64,000 nucleotides of DNA, from assembly GCF_026314945.1 (NCBI RefSeq), contig NZ_CP111121.1, forward strand, positions 248,001 to 312,000, read 5' to 3'. Made by a program: the position numbers and the translations under genes. The stretch's first letter is position 1. Every line of letters starts with the position of its first letter. Positions 25,662 to 36,267 of this stretch are shown piece after piece. The notes below the pieces were generated by a model. That model was given only the letters and a program-made list of their open reading frames with translations. It was not told the DNA's origin and made no database searches. Source of the stretch: Chryseobacterium fluminis (GTDB lineage Bacteria; Bacteroidota; Bacteroidia; Flavobacteriales; Weeksellaceae).

Positions 25662-28501
25662 TTATTCATGATGATTCAGATTCACAGAATTTAACCGAAG
25701 CGAATTTAAAATCACCGATAAAGAACTTACGCTCATTGCTGCGGCAGCAATCATCGGAGATAATAAGATTCCAAAAAACGGATACAATAATCCTGCCGCA
25801 ACCGGTATTCCCAAAACATTGTAAATAAATGCGAAAAATAAGTTTTCTTTAATATTTTTCAATAATTTTTCACTCAGTAATTTAGCTTTGGCTACCCCTA
25901 AAATATCACCCTGTAATAAAGTAATTTCTGCACTCTCAATAGCTGCATCGGTTCCCGTACCCATGGCAATGCCTACGTTGGCCTGAGCCAGGGCAGGAGA
26001 GTCGTTAATTCCGTCACCGGTCATGGCTACTATTTTCCCTTGCTGCTGGAGTTTTTTAACTTCATTCAATTTATCCTCAGGAAGGCAGTTCGCTTTAAAA
26101 TGTCTGATTCCAAGCTCATCCGCAACCGCTTTCGCGGTATGTTCATTGTCACCCGTCATCATGATAACATCCACTCCTTCACGCATTAACTGTCGGACGG
26201 CCTGTTTAGAAGTCTCTTTGATTTTGTCGGTAAAGCTTATAAACCCTAAGACATCGGTATTCTGAGCAATATAAGAGATGGTGTGGGCTTTTAGCTGAAC
26301 CTCCTTAGCTTTTTGTTTTATGGTTTCAGGAATTGAAATCTGATGTGACCTCAAGAGACTTTCATTTCCCAGATAAACGGTTGTTCCGTTGATTTTTCCT
26401 CTAACGCCTTTCCCTGAAATATTCTCAAAGTTTTCAACTTTTTCAGCCAAAATATTTTCGCTTTTTGCTTTTTTAATGACCGCACCTGAGAGAGGATGTT
26501 CTGAATTTTGATTTAGTGAATAAGCAAGCTTTAAAATTAAATCCTGATCATTTTCTGCTGTTTCAATATGTTCTACAGAGGGTTTTCCTTCAGTTAAAGT
26601 TCCTGTTTTATCAGTGATTAAAACATTTACTTTATGCATTTGTTCCAGTGCCTCAGCATTTTTAATTAAAACACCGTTTTTTGCACCTTTACCGATTCCG
26701 ACCATCAGAGACATCGGCGTCGCAAGGCCGAGAGCACATGGACAGGCAACAATAAGAACGGCAACCGCATTTACAAAAGCAAACAGTGTTCTCTGACCTT
26801 CCGGACCGAATATCTGCCATAAAATAAACGTTAAAACGGCAGTCAGTATGACAGCGGGAACAAAAACCCTGGCAACTTTGTCAGTCAGTTTCTGAATCGG
26901 CGCTTTACTGCGGCTCGCTTCATTGACCATTTTTATAATCTGCGAAAGCAGTGTTTCGTCACCTACTTTTTCAGCTTTCATGATAAAGGTCTGATTGCCG
27001 TTGATGGTTCCCGAGGTTACCTTATCGCCCATGGTTTTTTCAACGGGCATAGGCTCGCCGGTAATCATACTTTCATCCACCACTGAATTGCCTTCTGTAA
27101 TCCTCCCGTCCACAGGTATTTTTTCACCCGGTTTTACTCTTAATAAGTCTCCGGCCTTCACCTGGGATAACAGCACCTTCTTATCTTCCCCGTTAATGAT
27201 CAGATTGGCTTCATCCGGTGACAGGTTCATCAGTTCACGGATTGCATTTCCTGTTTTTTTGTGCGCTGCAGCTTCCATCAGCTGACCGAGAATAACCAGG
27301 GTCAGAATAACGCACACCGCTTCAAAATACAGCGGGATTTCATGATGATTACCACGGATTTCGTGAGGAATATAATCCGGAAATATTAAGGCTACCAAAC
27401 TGAAAATAAATGCAGCGGCAACACCAAGTACAATTAAACTGAACATGTTCAGATTCCGGGTTTTAAAAGAAACCCAGCCTCTCTTCATCAGAAACCAACC
27501 GGAGTACAACACAACCGGAAGCGTCAGGATCAATTCAAAAATACCCTGAATCTGATGGTTGAAAGGGAAATCAATAAACATCCCGCCCATCGAAAGGATG
27601 AAAACCGGAATTGTAAATGCTAAAGAAACTGTAAATTTCCGTTTTAAAACCGTATAGGTCTCATCTTCTTCCTCACCTTTATCAGGTATTCTCACCAGGT
27701 CCATTCCGCAAATCGGACAATCTCCGGGTTCGTCTCTGATGATTTCCGGATGCATGGGACAGGTATATTGTGCAGCTTTTTTTCAGGATATTTCACCAGA
27801 TCCATTCCGCAGACAGGACAGCCTACGTTGGTATCATACACTTTGTCACCTTCACAATACATGGGACAATAGTATTTTCCTGCCATTTCATCTGTTACTT
27901 CCGGAGTTTCATGATGATGGCCCGAATGGTGGGAATGGTGTTCATTAAAAGAGGAATCTTTAACCAGATCTTCAGTGATTTCCTCCAGATGCATATGGCA
28001 AACCGGACAGTCGCCTTTCTCATTGTAGACTTTGTCACTTTCACAAAACATGGGACAGTAATATTTTCCAATATTGTCCTGGAAATTCTCAGGAAGATGG
28101 GCTGAAGAGTAAACCGGTTTAAAAGTAGGGTCTTTAGCCTGTTTTTCCTCAATCGGAACCAGGTACATCTGACAGACCGGGCATCTTTTTCCCTGCTGGA
28201 AATAGACTTTTTCGCCTTCACATTCCATCGGGCAATAGTATACAGAAGATGCTGAAACTCTGTCCTGAGTTTTTATAAAAGAGGGTGCGGGATGGTGCGG
28301 ATCTTCCAGCTGATAGTTTCCGATTTCTCCGAGTGCCTTGTTTAAAGTATTTAATTCAAATTCTTTATCCGAACTAATAGTCACGGTGCTGTTATCAAGC
28401 TGTACATCGGCACTGATGTTTTCGAGACTGTTAAGCTTTTCAGAAATTTTTTTCTGGCAGCCGGAACAGGTCATTCCGAGAACTTTATATTGTTTTTGCA
28501 T
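25662..28501 (-). pseudogene. Copper-type heavy-metal P1B-ATPase with four metal-binding cassettes, frameshifted
   Basis: Read on the minus strand from 28501, the gene encodes an HMA domain (GMTCSGCQ) and then YYCPM-type heavy-metal-binding cassettes, three in this frame (YYCPMECEG.., YYCPMFCES.., YYCPMYCEG..) with a His-rich linker HHSHHSGHHH. At the T7 run 27777-27783 the frame shifts. Adding one base gives [14 protein letters not shown] and leads directly into a fourth cassette and the ATPase (to 25662). The ATPase has [19 protein letters not shown] (metal-binding CPC), [10 protein letters not shown] and the [10 protein letters not shown] hinge, with ~8 helices. Export of Cu(I) or Ag(I) from the cytoplasm is the expected role. 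As sequenced, the two parts would be made separately or not at all. Confidence 0.88.
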
Positions 28502-28703
28502 GATCCTTTAATTTATACTACAAATTTCCGGTTTTCAATTTGATACCTGTTATAAATTTAAGGATAATGTTTACAGAATTTTGTCTGCCCTTAATGCTTG
28601 TTTCAGGAAGAGCCTGATTTTCTATCTTATAGATTAATGAACACACCCATTTTTTTTCAGAATAATTAATAAATATACCATACCCAGTAAGTTCAGGATT
28701 TAA
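28502..28703. other. Spacer between the ATPase and its regulator gene
   Basis: This 202-bp stretch holds no gene. It should contain the ATPase promoter and possibly the binding site of the HMA-AraC regulator; I saw no clear palindrome. Confidence 0.4.
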
Positions 28704-29264
28704 TTATAAAGAATCTAAAGGTTTACGGTTATGAACTTTCAGTTTTTTAAATTCAGTAGGGGTAAACCCCGTACTGTTACGGAATTGTGATGATAAATGC
28801 TGTACACTTTTGTAGCCCAGCTTGCCCGCAATTTCTGTTAAGGTAAATTCATTATATAAAAGAAGTTCTTTAACCTTTTCAATCTTCTGAAGAATAAAAA
28901 ACTGCTCAAGAGTAATATTTTCATTCTGTGAAAATGTTTTTGACAGTGCGCTGTAGTCTTTGTGAAATGTAGAACTTAAATATTCTGATAACAGAAAGTT
29001 TTCTGCGATATCCAGTTCGCTGATCTTGATAATAATTAAATTTTTAATTTTCTCTACAAGCTTACGGGAAGAATCTTTTATTCTTTCAAATCCTGTTTTT
29101 ATAAGAATTTTCTCAATGACCTCGAGTTGCTGTTCCGGGATCCTCGTTTCCAGTTCCACTTCACCTAAACCAATTGATTTAATCTGGATATTATTTTCAA
29201 TGAAAATAGCAGAAACAGCGGAAATACATCTGCCACACACCATATTTTTTATGAAGATCTTCAT
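28704..29264 (-). CDS. AraC-family regulator with N-terminal heavy-metal-associated domain
   Basis: A 186-residue protein. Residues 1-~65 look like an HMA/MerP fold: KIFIKNMVCGRCISAV carries the CxxC metal pair, followed by IEXXLGEVELET-like IGLGEVELET. Residues ~85-180 are an AraC HTH pair (LTEIAGKLGYKSVQHLSSQFRNSTG). The arrangement links metal sensing directly to DNA binding. It lies just upstream of the copper ATPase on the same strand, so it probably controls it. The 3' end of the thioesterase gene overlaps its start by 4 bp (ATGA). Confidence 0.82.
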   Translation of the reverse strand: MKIFIKNMVCGRCISAVSAIFIENNIQIKSIGLGEVELETRIPEQQLEVIEKILIKTGFERIKDSSRKLVEKIKNLIIIKISELDIAENFLLSEYLSSTFHKDYSALSKTFSQNENITLEQFFILQKIEKVKELLLYNEFTLTEIAGKLGYKSVQHLSSQFRNSTGFTPTEFKKLKVHNRKPLDSL

Positions 29265-29656
29265 AACTGACTGTTAAGCCGGTCTTTTACAAATTCAACC
29301 TGTGTTTTCCCGTGAGGTGTTGGGTTACCGTCTTCACCCAGGTTTACCATAACAATCCTGTCAACAGTAATAATGGTCTGGCGGGTCATTTTATTTCTCA
29401 CCTGACAGGCTAATGTGATCGATGTGGAACCGAATTTTATCACTTCGATCCCTATTTCGACAATATCACCCTGTTTTGCTGAACTTACAAAATTGATTTC
29501 TGAAATAAATTTTGTAACGACTTTCGTATTTTCCAATTGAATGATGGCGTAAAGCGCAGCCTCCTCATCGATCCACTGCAACAGTCTTCCTCCGAAAAGG
29601 GATTGGTTAGGATTAAGATCTTCCGGTTTTACCCATTTTCTTGTATGATAATTCAT
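29261..29656 (-). CDS. Hotdog-fold acyl-CoA thioesterase
   Basis: A 131-residue single hotdog domain of the YciA/BFIT kind. NQSLFGGRLLQWIDEEAALYA holds the usual Gly-Gly and Asp of the active site; VVTKFISEINFVSSAKQGD follows. It hydrolyses acyl-CoA, likely medium to long chain by family. Its stop codon overlaps the start of the AraC regulator by 4 bp, so the two are translationally coupled, although no functional link is obvious. Confidence 0.88.
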   Translation of the reverse strand: MNYHTRKWVKPEDLNPNQSLFGGRLLQWIDEEAALYAIIQLENTKVVTKFISEINFVSSAKQGDIVEIGIEVIKFGSTSITLACQVRNKMTRQTIITVDRIVMVNLGEDGNPTPHGKTQVEFVKDRLNSQL

Positions 29657-29963
29657 GTGTTTATTTTTTTAAAAGACAAATTTAATGTTTAAAACCGGCT
29701 TTATCAAACCTATGGGATTTACTGTTCTGAAAAGGATTATTTATTTTCTCGATCAGCTTCGGCTATCACACACGAAACGATCAGATTATATCCTCTTTAC
29801 CGATTAAAATTTATGGAATAAAATATTGAAAAAAAATGTTTTGATTTGAAAATTTTAATTGTATCTTGCGATAGTTTATATTTGGAATCAATATTTGTTC
29901 ATTAATTTATGTTGCTTTTCTTTTATATACCAAATTTTTATTAATTTTTTAATTTTATTTAAA
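29657..29963. other. Divergent upstream region and 5' leader of the RRM gene
   Basis: No gene. It separates the thioesterase (minus) from the RRM gene (plus). The right half is a long T-rich leader typical of cold-responsive transcripts, but no specific structure stands out. Confidence 0.45.
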
Positions 29964-30362
29964 ATGAACATTTTTGTTTCAAACATCAATTACGCAACTA
30001 AAGAATATGAGTTGCACGATTTATTTGCAGAATTTGGCGATGTAACATCTGCTAAAATTGTTACGGACAGGGAAACTGGCCGTTCAAGAGGTTTTGGTTT
30101 CGTAGAAATGGGTGACGAAGAAGGCACACAGGCTATCGAAGCGCTTAATCAGAAAGAATTCAATGGAAAAACTCTTAACGTATCTGAAGCTAAGCCAAGA
30201 GAAGAGAAGCCAAGAAGAAGTTTCGATAACAACAGAAGTGGTGGTGGTTATGGAAACAGCAGCAGAGGTGGAAACGGTGGCGGTGGCTACGGTGGTGGAA
30301 ATCGTAGCGGCGGTGGCGGTTACGGTGGTGGAAACAACCGTGGCGGTGGAAATCGTTATTAA
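29964..30362 (+). CDS. RRM RNA-binding protein with glycine-rich tail
   Basis: A 132-residue protein. I choose the ATG at 29964 because the RRM begins there (MNIFVSNINYATKEYEL); upstream in-frame codons are A+T-rich leader. The RRM spans residues ~2-78: RNP2 IFVSNI, RNP1 SRGFGFVEM. The tail is GGGYGG/GGNRSGG repeats. Bacterial proteins of this type bind single-stranded RNA and are often cold-induced chaperones. The ~300-bp divergent region upstream contains a TATCTTGC/TTTG promoter-like pair near 29845-29870 and would give a ~90-base leader. Confidence 0.9.
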   Translation: MNIFVSNINYATKEYELHDLFAEFGDVTSAKIVTDRETGRSRGFGFVEMGDEEGTQAIEALNQKEFNGKTLNVSEAKPREEKPRRSFDNNRSGGGYGNSSRGGNGGGGYGGGNRSGGGGYGGGNNRGGGNRY

Positions 30363-30370
30363 AAAATATA

Positions 30371-30394
30371 AGCGGCTTTTAAGCCGCTTTTTTT
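30371..30394 (+). terminator. Terminator after the RRM gene
   Basis: AGCGGCTT and AAGCCGCT form a perfect 8-bp stem around TT, followed by six T. Confidence 0.92.
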
Positions 30395-30532
30395 ATGCAA
30401 ATCTTTCATTTTATAGAAAATTAATAATTATACAGCTGGTTTAACATAATATATTGCTTTCTCATGCCCGTCCTTTTTTTTGGTTAACTCGCCTGAAATT
30501 CGTAAGTTAACTCAAAATTTAAGACTATTACC

Positions 30533-32085
30533 ATGAGAAAAAAATTACTCTTAGCATTATTTGCAATTCCAATTATTGCGAATGCACAGTTTTTTCAGAA
30601 TTTTGATGCCGCCACAACACTTCCTGCAGGCTGGACTGCCTTAAATGGTGGTGATACGGACACGTGGGCCATTGTAAATTACACGGGCGGAAATATCAAT
30701 GCTTACAGCGGAACCAACACTGCTTCCATAGCCTATGGTTCTACTGCCCATGACGATTATCTGGTGACGCCGGCGATTACCGTTACTGCAGGAGTGAGTG
30801 ACTTCCTTTCTTTTTACGCAAGAAGCAGGGATCCCCTGTACCCGGAAACCATCAGCGTGAAGGTATCCACTACTACCCCTACAGCAGCGGCCTTCACCAA
30901 TACGTTAGCGGCTTCTGTGGCTCCCGCCAGTGGAGCAGGCTTCTATAAATATAGCTATGATCTGTCAGCGTACGCAGGACAAACCATTTATATCGGCTTT
31001 TATTCTTCTACAACGGATATGTTCTTTTTTGATATCGATGATGTCTTCAATGGAGCGATACCGGCATGTGATGTACCGACTTCGATCGTGGTAAACAGTG
31101 TCAGTTCCAATTCTGCCAATATAAGCTGGACTGCTTCATCTACTGCAGGAGCTACTTATCAGGTAGAGTACGGCCCTACAGGATTTACACAAGGTTCCGG
31201 AACCGTTATTAATTCTACGGCAGCTTCTGCGACGATTTCACCTTTGTCTGCTTCTACCGCTTATCAGTTTTATGTAAGATCCAGCTGCGGTACAAATGGA
31301 TTCAGCGTATGGACGCCGGTGCAGTCTTTTGCAACCACCTGTGCTTCAGTAACGGCTTTCCCATACACGCAGAATTTTGATAACACTACCATACCATCCT
31401 GTTGGGCAAATGAAGCGGTAACAGGCGGCGGAACAGATACCTGGACTTACATGACCGCAAACGGAAACAGCAGTATCACGCCTAAATCTGCTCCGAGAAT
31501 GGCAGAATTCAGAACAACAACAGCTGGAAATAAAGCTAGATTGCTAATGCCTCCGTTAAATATTTCAGGCCTTGCCACCCCTGAACTGAGGTTCAGCCTG
31601 GCCAATACTAACTGGTTTGGCGATGTAGATGAATTAAGAATTTTCTATAAAGCTAATGCCGGCGATGCTTGGACGCAGATAGGAAGTTCTTATACAACAG
31701 AAAATGCAGCATGGCTGGATGTAAGTATCCCTTTACCCAATAAATCTGCCAATTATATGATTGCTTTCGAAGGCACATCCAACTGGGCAAGAGGCATTAA
31801 TGTAGACGATGTATCGGTGGTGGATGCATCTGTATTAGGCGTAAATGACGTTGTAAAAAACAGTAATGGTATCAAAGTATATCCGAATCCTGCCAGAGAT
31901 TTTGTCAATATAGCCTCCGATAAAAAGATAAGCAGTATTGAAATATTGTCTTTAACAGGACAGCTTATAAAAACAGTTGATAAAGATTCCAAACAGGCTG
32001 ATATCTCCGAATTGAAAAGAGGATCTATCTTTTAAGACTAAAGTCTGAAGGATCGGATCAGTCATTCAAAATTATTAAAGAATAG
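30533..32085 (+). pseudogene. Cleaved-adhesin / fibronectin III surface protein with frameshifted T9SS domain
   Basis: The open frame runs 30533-32035 (500 residues). A signal peptide ends at NAQF. Two choice-of-anchor/cleaved-adhesin domains (FFQNFDAATTLPAGW, then YTQNFDNTTIPSCW) flank a fibronectin type III domain (TSIVVNSVSSNSANISWTA). The C-terminal T9SS sorting domain begins IKVYPNPARDFVNI but stops early at RGSIF. In another frame the conserved end (SYLLRLKSEGSDQSFKIIKE) continues to a TAG at 32083-32085. One T is missing near 32026. Without this end the protein should not be sorted to the surface. Confidence 0.86.
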
Positions 32086-32100
32086 TATTCTGTATATCGG

Positions 32101-32137
32101 AAAAGGCCGTTTCACAATCAGTGAAACGGCCTTTTTT
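32101..32137 (+). terminator. Strong terminator after the adhesin gene
   Basis: A 15-bp perfect stem (AAAAGGCCGTTTCAC and its complement) around AATCA, ending in six T; active from both directions in principle. Confidence 0.93.
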
Positions 32138-32215
32138 ATATTTTAAGTACCTTATGAATAGATAGTTAAAATCAGATTTCAGGGAATTCTAGTATATGAT
32201 TGAATGATTTTAGTA

Positions 32216-32695
32216 TCATTTCATATCCTTTTTCTTCTTTTTCTTTTTGTCTTTTTCTTTGGTTTTTTTATCCTTTTTCGGATTTAAAATTTCATTTGCC
32301 AGCTCCAGTTTAGGCTCCTGTATCCTTGTAGGCTTTATTTCAATCTTAAGATCAAAATATCCTTTCAGGTCGTCCTGGGAAATTAATTTTTCATTCAACA
32401 ATAACTCTAATATTTCTTTCCCCGAATTACCGAAAAAATGAAGAGAAAGCTCTTTTAAAAGAAATTTTCTGTATTCTTCATGAGGAACGGTAACGCTGTA
32501 TTTAAAAATCCTTCCTTCTTTTGCTGTTGATAAATATCCTTTTTCCACCAGTATTTTCAGATACGTGGAAACGGTATTCTGATGAGGTTTCGGATCCGGA
32601 TGCTGCTCCATGATGTTTTTTAAATAAAAGGACTCCAGCTTCCATAATAGTTTCATTAAATTCTCTTCGGCAGAAGTAAGATGATTTATTTTCAT
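32216..32695 (-). CDS. BlaI/MecI/CopY family repressor
   Basis: A 159-residue winged-helix protein. Residues 5-75 give LTSAEENLMKLLWKLESFYLK and NTVSTYLKILVEKGYLS, the core of the penicillinase-repressor family. The tail is unusually basic (PKKDKKTKEKDKKKKKKKDMK, residues ~139-159). Most BlaI proteins in this phylum are beside an M56 (BlaR1-like) peptidase; none is adjacent here. It lies 9 bp downstream of the PAP2 gene on the same strand, so the two may be cotranscribed. Confidence 0.87.
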   Translation of the reverse strand: MKINHLTSAEENLMKLLWKLESFYLKNIMEQHPDPKPHQNTVSTYLKILVEKGYLSTAKEGRIFKYSVTVPHEEYRKFLLKELSLHFFGNSGKEILELLLNEKLISQDDLKGYFDLKIEIKPTRIQEPKLELANEILNPKKDKKTKEKDKKKKKKKDMK

Positions 32696-32704
32696 TGAAT
32701 GTTC

Positions 32705-33307
32705 TTAATGTTGAAATTGTATGTTGCAATAAAGGTAAAGAAAAGATACCATAAAAGCAATTCCGGCGCCCATCATAACCTCCCTTACCGTATGTCTTCT
32801 CAAAATAACCCGGGTGATTCCTACCAGTAAGGAAATCCCCAGCCAAAGGATTCCCATCTCTACACTTAAAGCAAAGAAAAGGGATGCTACGAATATGTTG
32901 AATGACGTATGCATTGAACTTTTAATGAAATAATTGCTGATCTGCATGGCAAAAAGCAGAATCAGAATAAAAAGCATAACAAAATCAATATATCCGTTTT
33001 TAAAATAATTATACACAAGATAGGCGATGACACAAACTGCAATGAAGACATATAAAGTCTTTCTCTGAATACGGTTGGAGACGTCCATATTTGTATATCT
33101 TCCGGTCTTTACATTCCATACCAGCCACGCAACAACAGGAATGATGATCATTATTAAAACAGGAAGAAAATACGTAATCGAATCCTCAAAAGAATAATTT
33201 CTTGCACTCATATAAACGAAAAATATAAACAGAGAAACCAGGGGATTGAAAAAATCAGATATAATTTTTGAAATTTTATGTAATAATGTAGGCTGTTTTT
33301 CTTCCAT
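32705..33307 (-). CDS. PAP2-related membrane phosphatase
   Basis: A 200-residue membrane protein with about five to six helices. The PAP2 signature is partial: SSMHTSFNIF (in place of PSGHT) and TRVILRRHTVREVMMG (the SRxxxxxH motif). The first motif (KxxxxxxRP) is not evident, so activity is uncertain. The family dephosphorylates lipid phosphates such as undecaprenyl pyrophosphate. It is transcribed divergently from pdhA. Confidence 0.75.
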   Translation of the reverse strand: MEEKQPTLLHKISKIISDFFNPLVSLFIFFVYMSARNYSFEDSITYFLPVLIMIIIPVVAWLVWNVKTGRYTNMDVSNRIQRKTLYVFIAVCVIAYLVYNYFKNGYIDFVMLFILILLFAMQISNYFIKSSMHTSFNIFVASLFFALSVEMGILWLGISLLVGITRVILRRHTVREVMMGAGIAFMVSFLYLYCNIQFQH

Positions 33308-33433
33308 AATTAAGTTTGATCATGTAAATATAATATTATAACTAAAAAAACAATGGGTCTGTATACAATAAAAACAAAGTTTTTTTTATAATTTTGCTCA
33401 ACTATTTCATCATAAATAAGCAAAGGCTAACAC

Positions 33434-34435
33434 ATGAAAGAATTTTCTAAAGAGGTATACCTGAAGTGGTATGAAGATATGACAATGTGGAGAAGGTTTG
33501 AAGACAAATGCCGTTCTCTTTATCTAAAACAAAAAATCAGAGGTTTTTTACATTTGTACAATGGTCAGGAAGCGATTCCTGCAGGTTTTACCCATGCAAT
33601 GGATTTAACCAAAGATAGTATGATCACTGCTTACAGATGCCACATCCATCCGATGGCGATGGGAGTAGACCCTAAGAGAATCATGGCGGAACTTTGTGGT
33701 AAAGCTACAGGAACGTCAGGAGGTATGGGTGGATCTATGCACATTTTCAGCAAAGAACATAGATTTTATGGAGGTCACGGTATCGTGGGAGGACAGATTC
33801 CTTTGGGAGCCGGTATTGCTTTTGCAGATAAGTTTTTTGACAGAAAAGCGGTAAACATCTGCTTCTTCGGAGACGGAGCTGCAAGACAGGGTTCATTACA
33901 TGAAACGTTTAACATGGCGATGAACTGGAAATTACCTGTGATTTTTGTTGTTGAGAACAACCAGTATGCCATGGGTACTTCAGTGAAAAGAACCGCTAAT
34001 CACGAAGATATCTACAAATTGGGATTAGGATACGAAATGCCTTGTCTGGCTGTAGATGCAATGGATCCTGAAAAAGTGGCTGAAGCTGCTTATGAAGCGA
34101 TTGAAAGAGCAAGAAGAGGAGACGGGCCTACTTTCATTGAGGCCAGAACGTACCGTTACAGAGGTCACTCGATGTCTGATGCTGAGCCGTACAGATCTAA
34201 AGAAGAAGTGGCTCTTCACAAAAATGATGACCCTATCGAATTGATCAAACAAAGAATTTTATCAAACAACTGGGCTACTGAAGAGGAGTTGGAAGCTACG
34301 GATAACAAGTCAAGAGACTTCGTTGAAGAATGTATCGAATTTATGGAAAACTCACCCTACCCGGATCCTGAAAAAGTATACGAGTATGTATATGCACAGG
34401 AGAATTATCCGTTCTTAGATCAATTAGAAAACTAA
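33434..34435 (+). CDS. Pyruvate dehydrogenase E1 component subunit alpha
   Basis: A 333-residue thiamine-diphosphate enzyme subunit. It has the E1-alpha landmarks GGHGIVGGQIPLGAGIAFA, the ThDP motif GDGAARQGSLHE..NMAMNW and the phosphorylation-loop-like YRYRGHSMSDAEPYR. With the beta subunit (not in this window) it decarboxylates pyruvate and passes the acetyl group to the E2 lipoyl arm. The E2 gene follows 107 bp downstream; the spacer has several AAATTTGAAAAT-type inverted repeats. Confidence 0.95.
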   Translation: MKEFSKEVYLKWYEDMTMWRRFEDKCRSLYLKQKIRGFLHLYNGQEAIPAGFTHAMDLTKDSMITAYRCHIHPMAMGVDPKRIMAELCGKATGTSGGMGGSMHIFSKEHRFYGGHGIVGGQIPLGAGIAFADKFFDRKAVNICFFGDGAARQGSLHETFNMAMNWKLPVIFVVENNQYAMGTSVKRTANHEDIYKLGLGYEMPCLAVDAMDPEKVAEAAYEAIERARRGDGPTFIEARTYRYRGHSMSDAEPYRSKEEVALHKNDDPIELIKQRILSNNWATEEELEATDNKSRDFVEECIEFMENSPYPDPEKVYEYVYAQENYPFLDQLEN

Positions 34436-34542
34436 AAAAAATAATGAGTTAATTTGGAAATCTGAAAATTTGAAAATGAGCTAGACATCCTTTTTTAATT
34501 TTCAAATGAACAAATTACCAAATTTTCAAATTAAAATAAATT

Positions 34543-36159
34543 ATGGCAGAAGTTATTACAATGCCACGTCTTTCCGATACAATGACGGAAGGGAAAGTGG
34601 CAAAATGGCATAAAAAAGTAGGCGATAAAGTAAAAGAAGGTGATATTTTAGCTGAAATTGAAACAGATAAGGCTGTTCAGGATTTTGAATCTGAGATGGA
34701 AGGTACGCTTTTATACGTAGGTGTAGAAGAAGGTGCCGCAGCTGCTGTGGATTCGGTTTTAGCAATTATCGGTAATGAAGGAGAAGATATTTCAGGATTA
34801 ACGGGTGGAGCTGCTGCTCCGGCTGCAGGAGGTTCTGAAGAGAAAAAATCCGAAGAAGAACATAAAACTGAAAATGAATCAACAAGCGTAGAAGAAGCTT
34901 CTGCGGAAGTTCCGGCAGGTGTTGAAGTAATTACGATGCCGAGACTTTCTGATACCATGACAGAAGGAAAAGTGGCTAAATGGCATAAGAATGTTGGCGA
35001 TACCGTAAAAGAAGGAGATCTTCTTGCTGAGATCGAAACCGATAAAGCAGTTCAGGATTTTGAATCTGAATTCAATGGGATTTTATTAAAGCAGGGTGTT
35101 GAAGAAAACGGTGCTGCACCGGTAGATTCTGTATTGGCAATTATCGGACCGGAAGGAACTGATGTTTCAGGAGTCGGTGCTCCTAAAGCTGCCGCTCAGT
35201 CTTCAGAAAAACCTGCCGAACAAAAAGCTGAGACTCCTCAACAGGAATCTGAAAAACAACAACCGGAAGCCGGCAACAATGACAGAGTTGCCATTTCTCC
35301 CTTAGCTAAAAAAATTGCTCAGGAAAAAGGGGTTGATATTCACAGTCTTCAGGGTTCTGGTGAAAACGGAAGAATCGTTAAAAAAGATGTTGAAAATTAT
35401 CAGCCATCTGCAAAAGCAGCTGCTTCTGAATCTACAGCAAGTCCTGCTGCTGCCCAGGTTGCATTGAGCTTCGTACAGGGTGAAGATACAGAAACTCCGA
35501 ATTCTCAGGTAAGAAATATCATCGCGAAACGTCTTGCTGAAAGTAAATTCTCTGCTCCTCACTATTATCTGATGGTGGAGATCAATATGGATAAAGCCAT
35601 TGAGGCCAGAAAAGAAATCAATTCTTTACCGGATACAAAAATTTCTTTCAATGATATGATCATTAAAGCTACTGCTGTCGCTTTGAGAAAACACCCTCAG
35701 GTGAATTCAAGCTGGGCAGGTGATAAGATTATCCACAGAGGAAACATTAATGTAGGGGTAGCAGTTGCCATTCCTGACGGATTGGTTGTGCCTGTACTTA
35801 AGAATACTGACCAGATGAATTATACGCAGATCTCTGCTGCTGTAAAAGATATGGCTTCACGAGCTAAGAACAAAGGTCTTAAGGCGAATGAAATGGAAGG
35901 TTCCACCTTCTCCATCTCAAACCTGGGCATGTTCGGAATTGAGACGTTCACAAGCATCATCAATCAGCCGAATTCTGCGATCCTTTCAGTAGGGGCCATC
36001 ATCGAAAAGCCAATCGTGAAAAACGGGCAGATCGTGGTAGGAAACATCATGAAGCTTTCATTAGCCTGTGATCACAGAGTAGTAGACGGGGCTACAGGTG
36101 CTCAGTTCTTACAAACCTTAAAAACTTATTTGGAAAGTCCTTTAACACTGTTACTGTAA
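34543..36159 (+). CDS. Pyruvate dehydrogenase E2 (dihydrolipoamide acetyltransferase), two lipoyl domains
   Basis: A 538-residue cytoplasmic E2. Two lipoyl domains (residues ~3-78 and ~130-205) each carry the EIETDKAVQDFESE loop with the lipoyl lysine. Ala/Pro/Glu-rich linkers separate them. The E1/E3-binding domain is at ~248-285 (ISPLAKKIAQEKGVD). The catalytic core ends with DHRVVDGATGAQFL, holding the active-site His. It forms the multimeric core that joins E1 (upstream gene) to E3. A terminator follows. Confidence 0.96.
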   Translation: MAEVITMPRLSDTMTEGKVAKWHKKVGDKVKEGDILAEIETDKAVQDFESEMEGTLLYVGVEEGAAAAVDSVLAIIGNEGEDISGLTGGAAAPAAGGSEEKKSEEEHKTENESTSVEEASAEVPAGVEVITMPRLSDTMTEGKVAKWHKNVGDTVKEGDLLAEIETDKAVQDFESEFNGILLKQGVEENGAAPVDSVLAIIGPEGTDVSGVGAPKAAAQSSEKPAEQKAETPQQESEKQQPEAGNNDRVAISPLAKKIAQEKGVDIHSLQGSGENGRIVKKDVENYQPSAKAAASESTASPAAAQVALSFVQGEDTETPNSQVRNIIAKRLAESKFSAPHYYLMVEINMDKAIEARKEINSLPDTKISFNDMIIKATAVALRKHPQVNSSWAGDKIIHRGNINVGVAVAIPDGLVVPVLKNTDQMNYTQISAAVKDMASRAKNKGLKANEMEGSTFSISNLGMFGIETFTSIINQPNSAILSVGAIIEKPIVKNGQIVVGNIMKLSLACDHRVVDGATGAQFLQTLKTYLESPLTLLL

Positions 36160-36181
36160 TTTTCTAATTTGGATATACTAC

Positions 36182-36212
36182 AAACGCTTCTCTATTTTGA
36201 GAAGCGTTTTTT
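36182..36212 (+). terminator. Terminator after the E2 gene
   Basis: An 11-bp stem (AAACGCTTCTC / GAGAAGCGTTT) with a 6-base loop, followed by a T tract. Confidence 0.92.
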
Positions 36213-36267
36213 TATCGGTGATGCCTGAATTTTATCTCAATCTCTCATGTTTTGCAAGTTAGGTACT

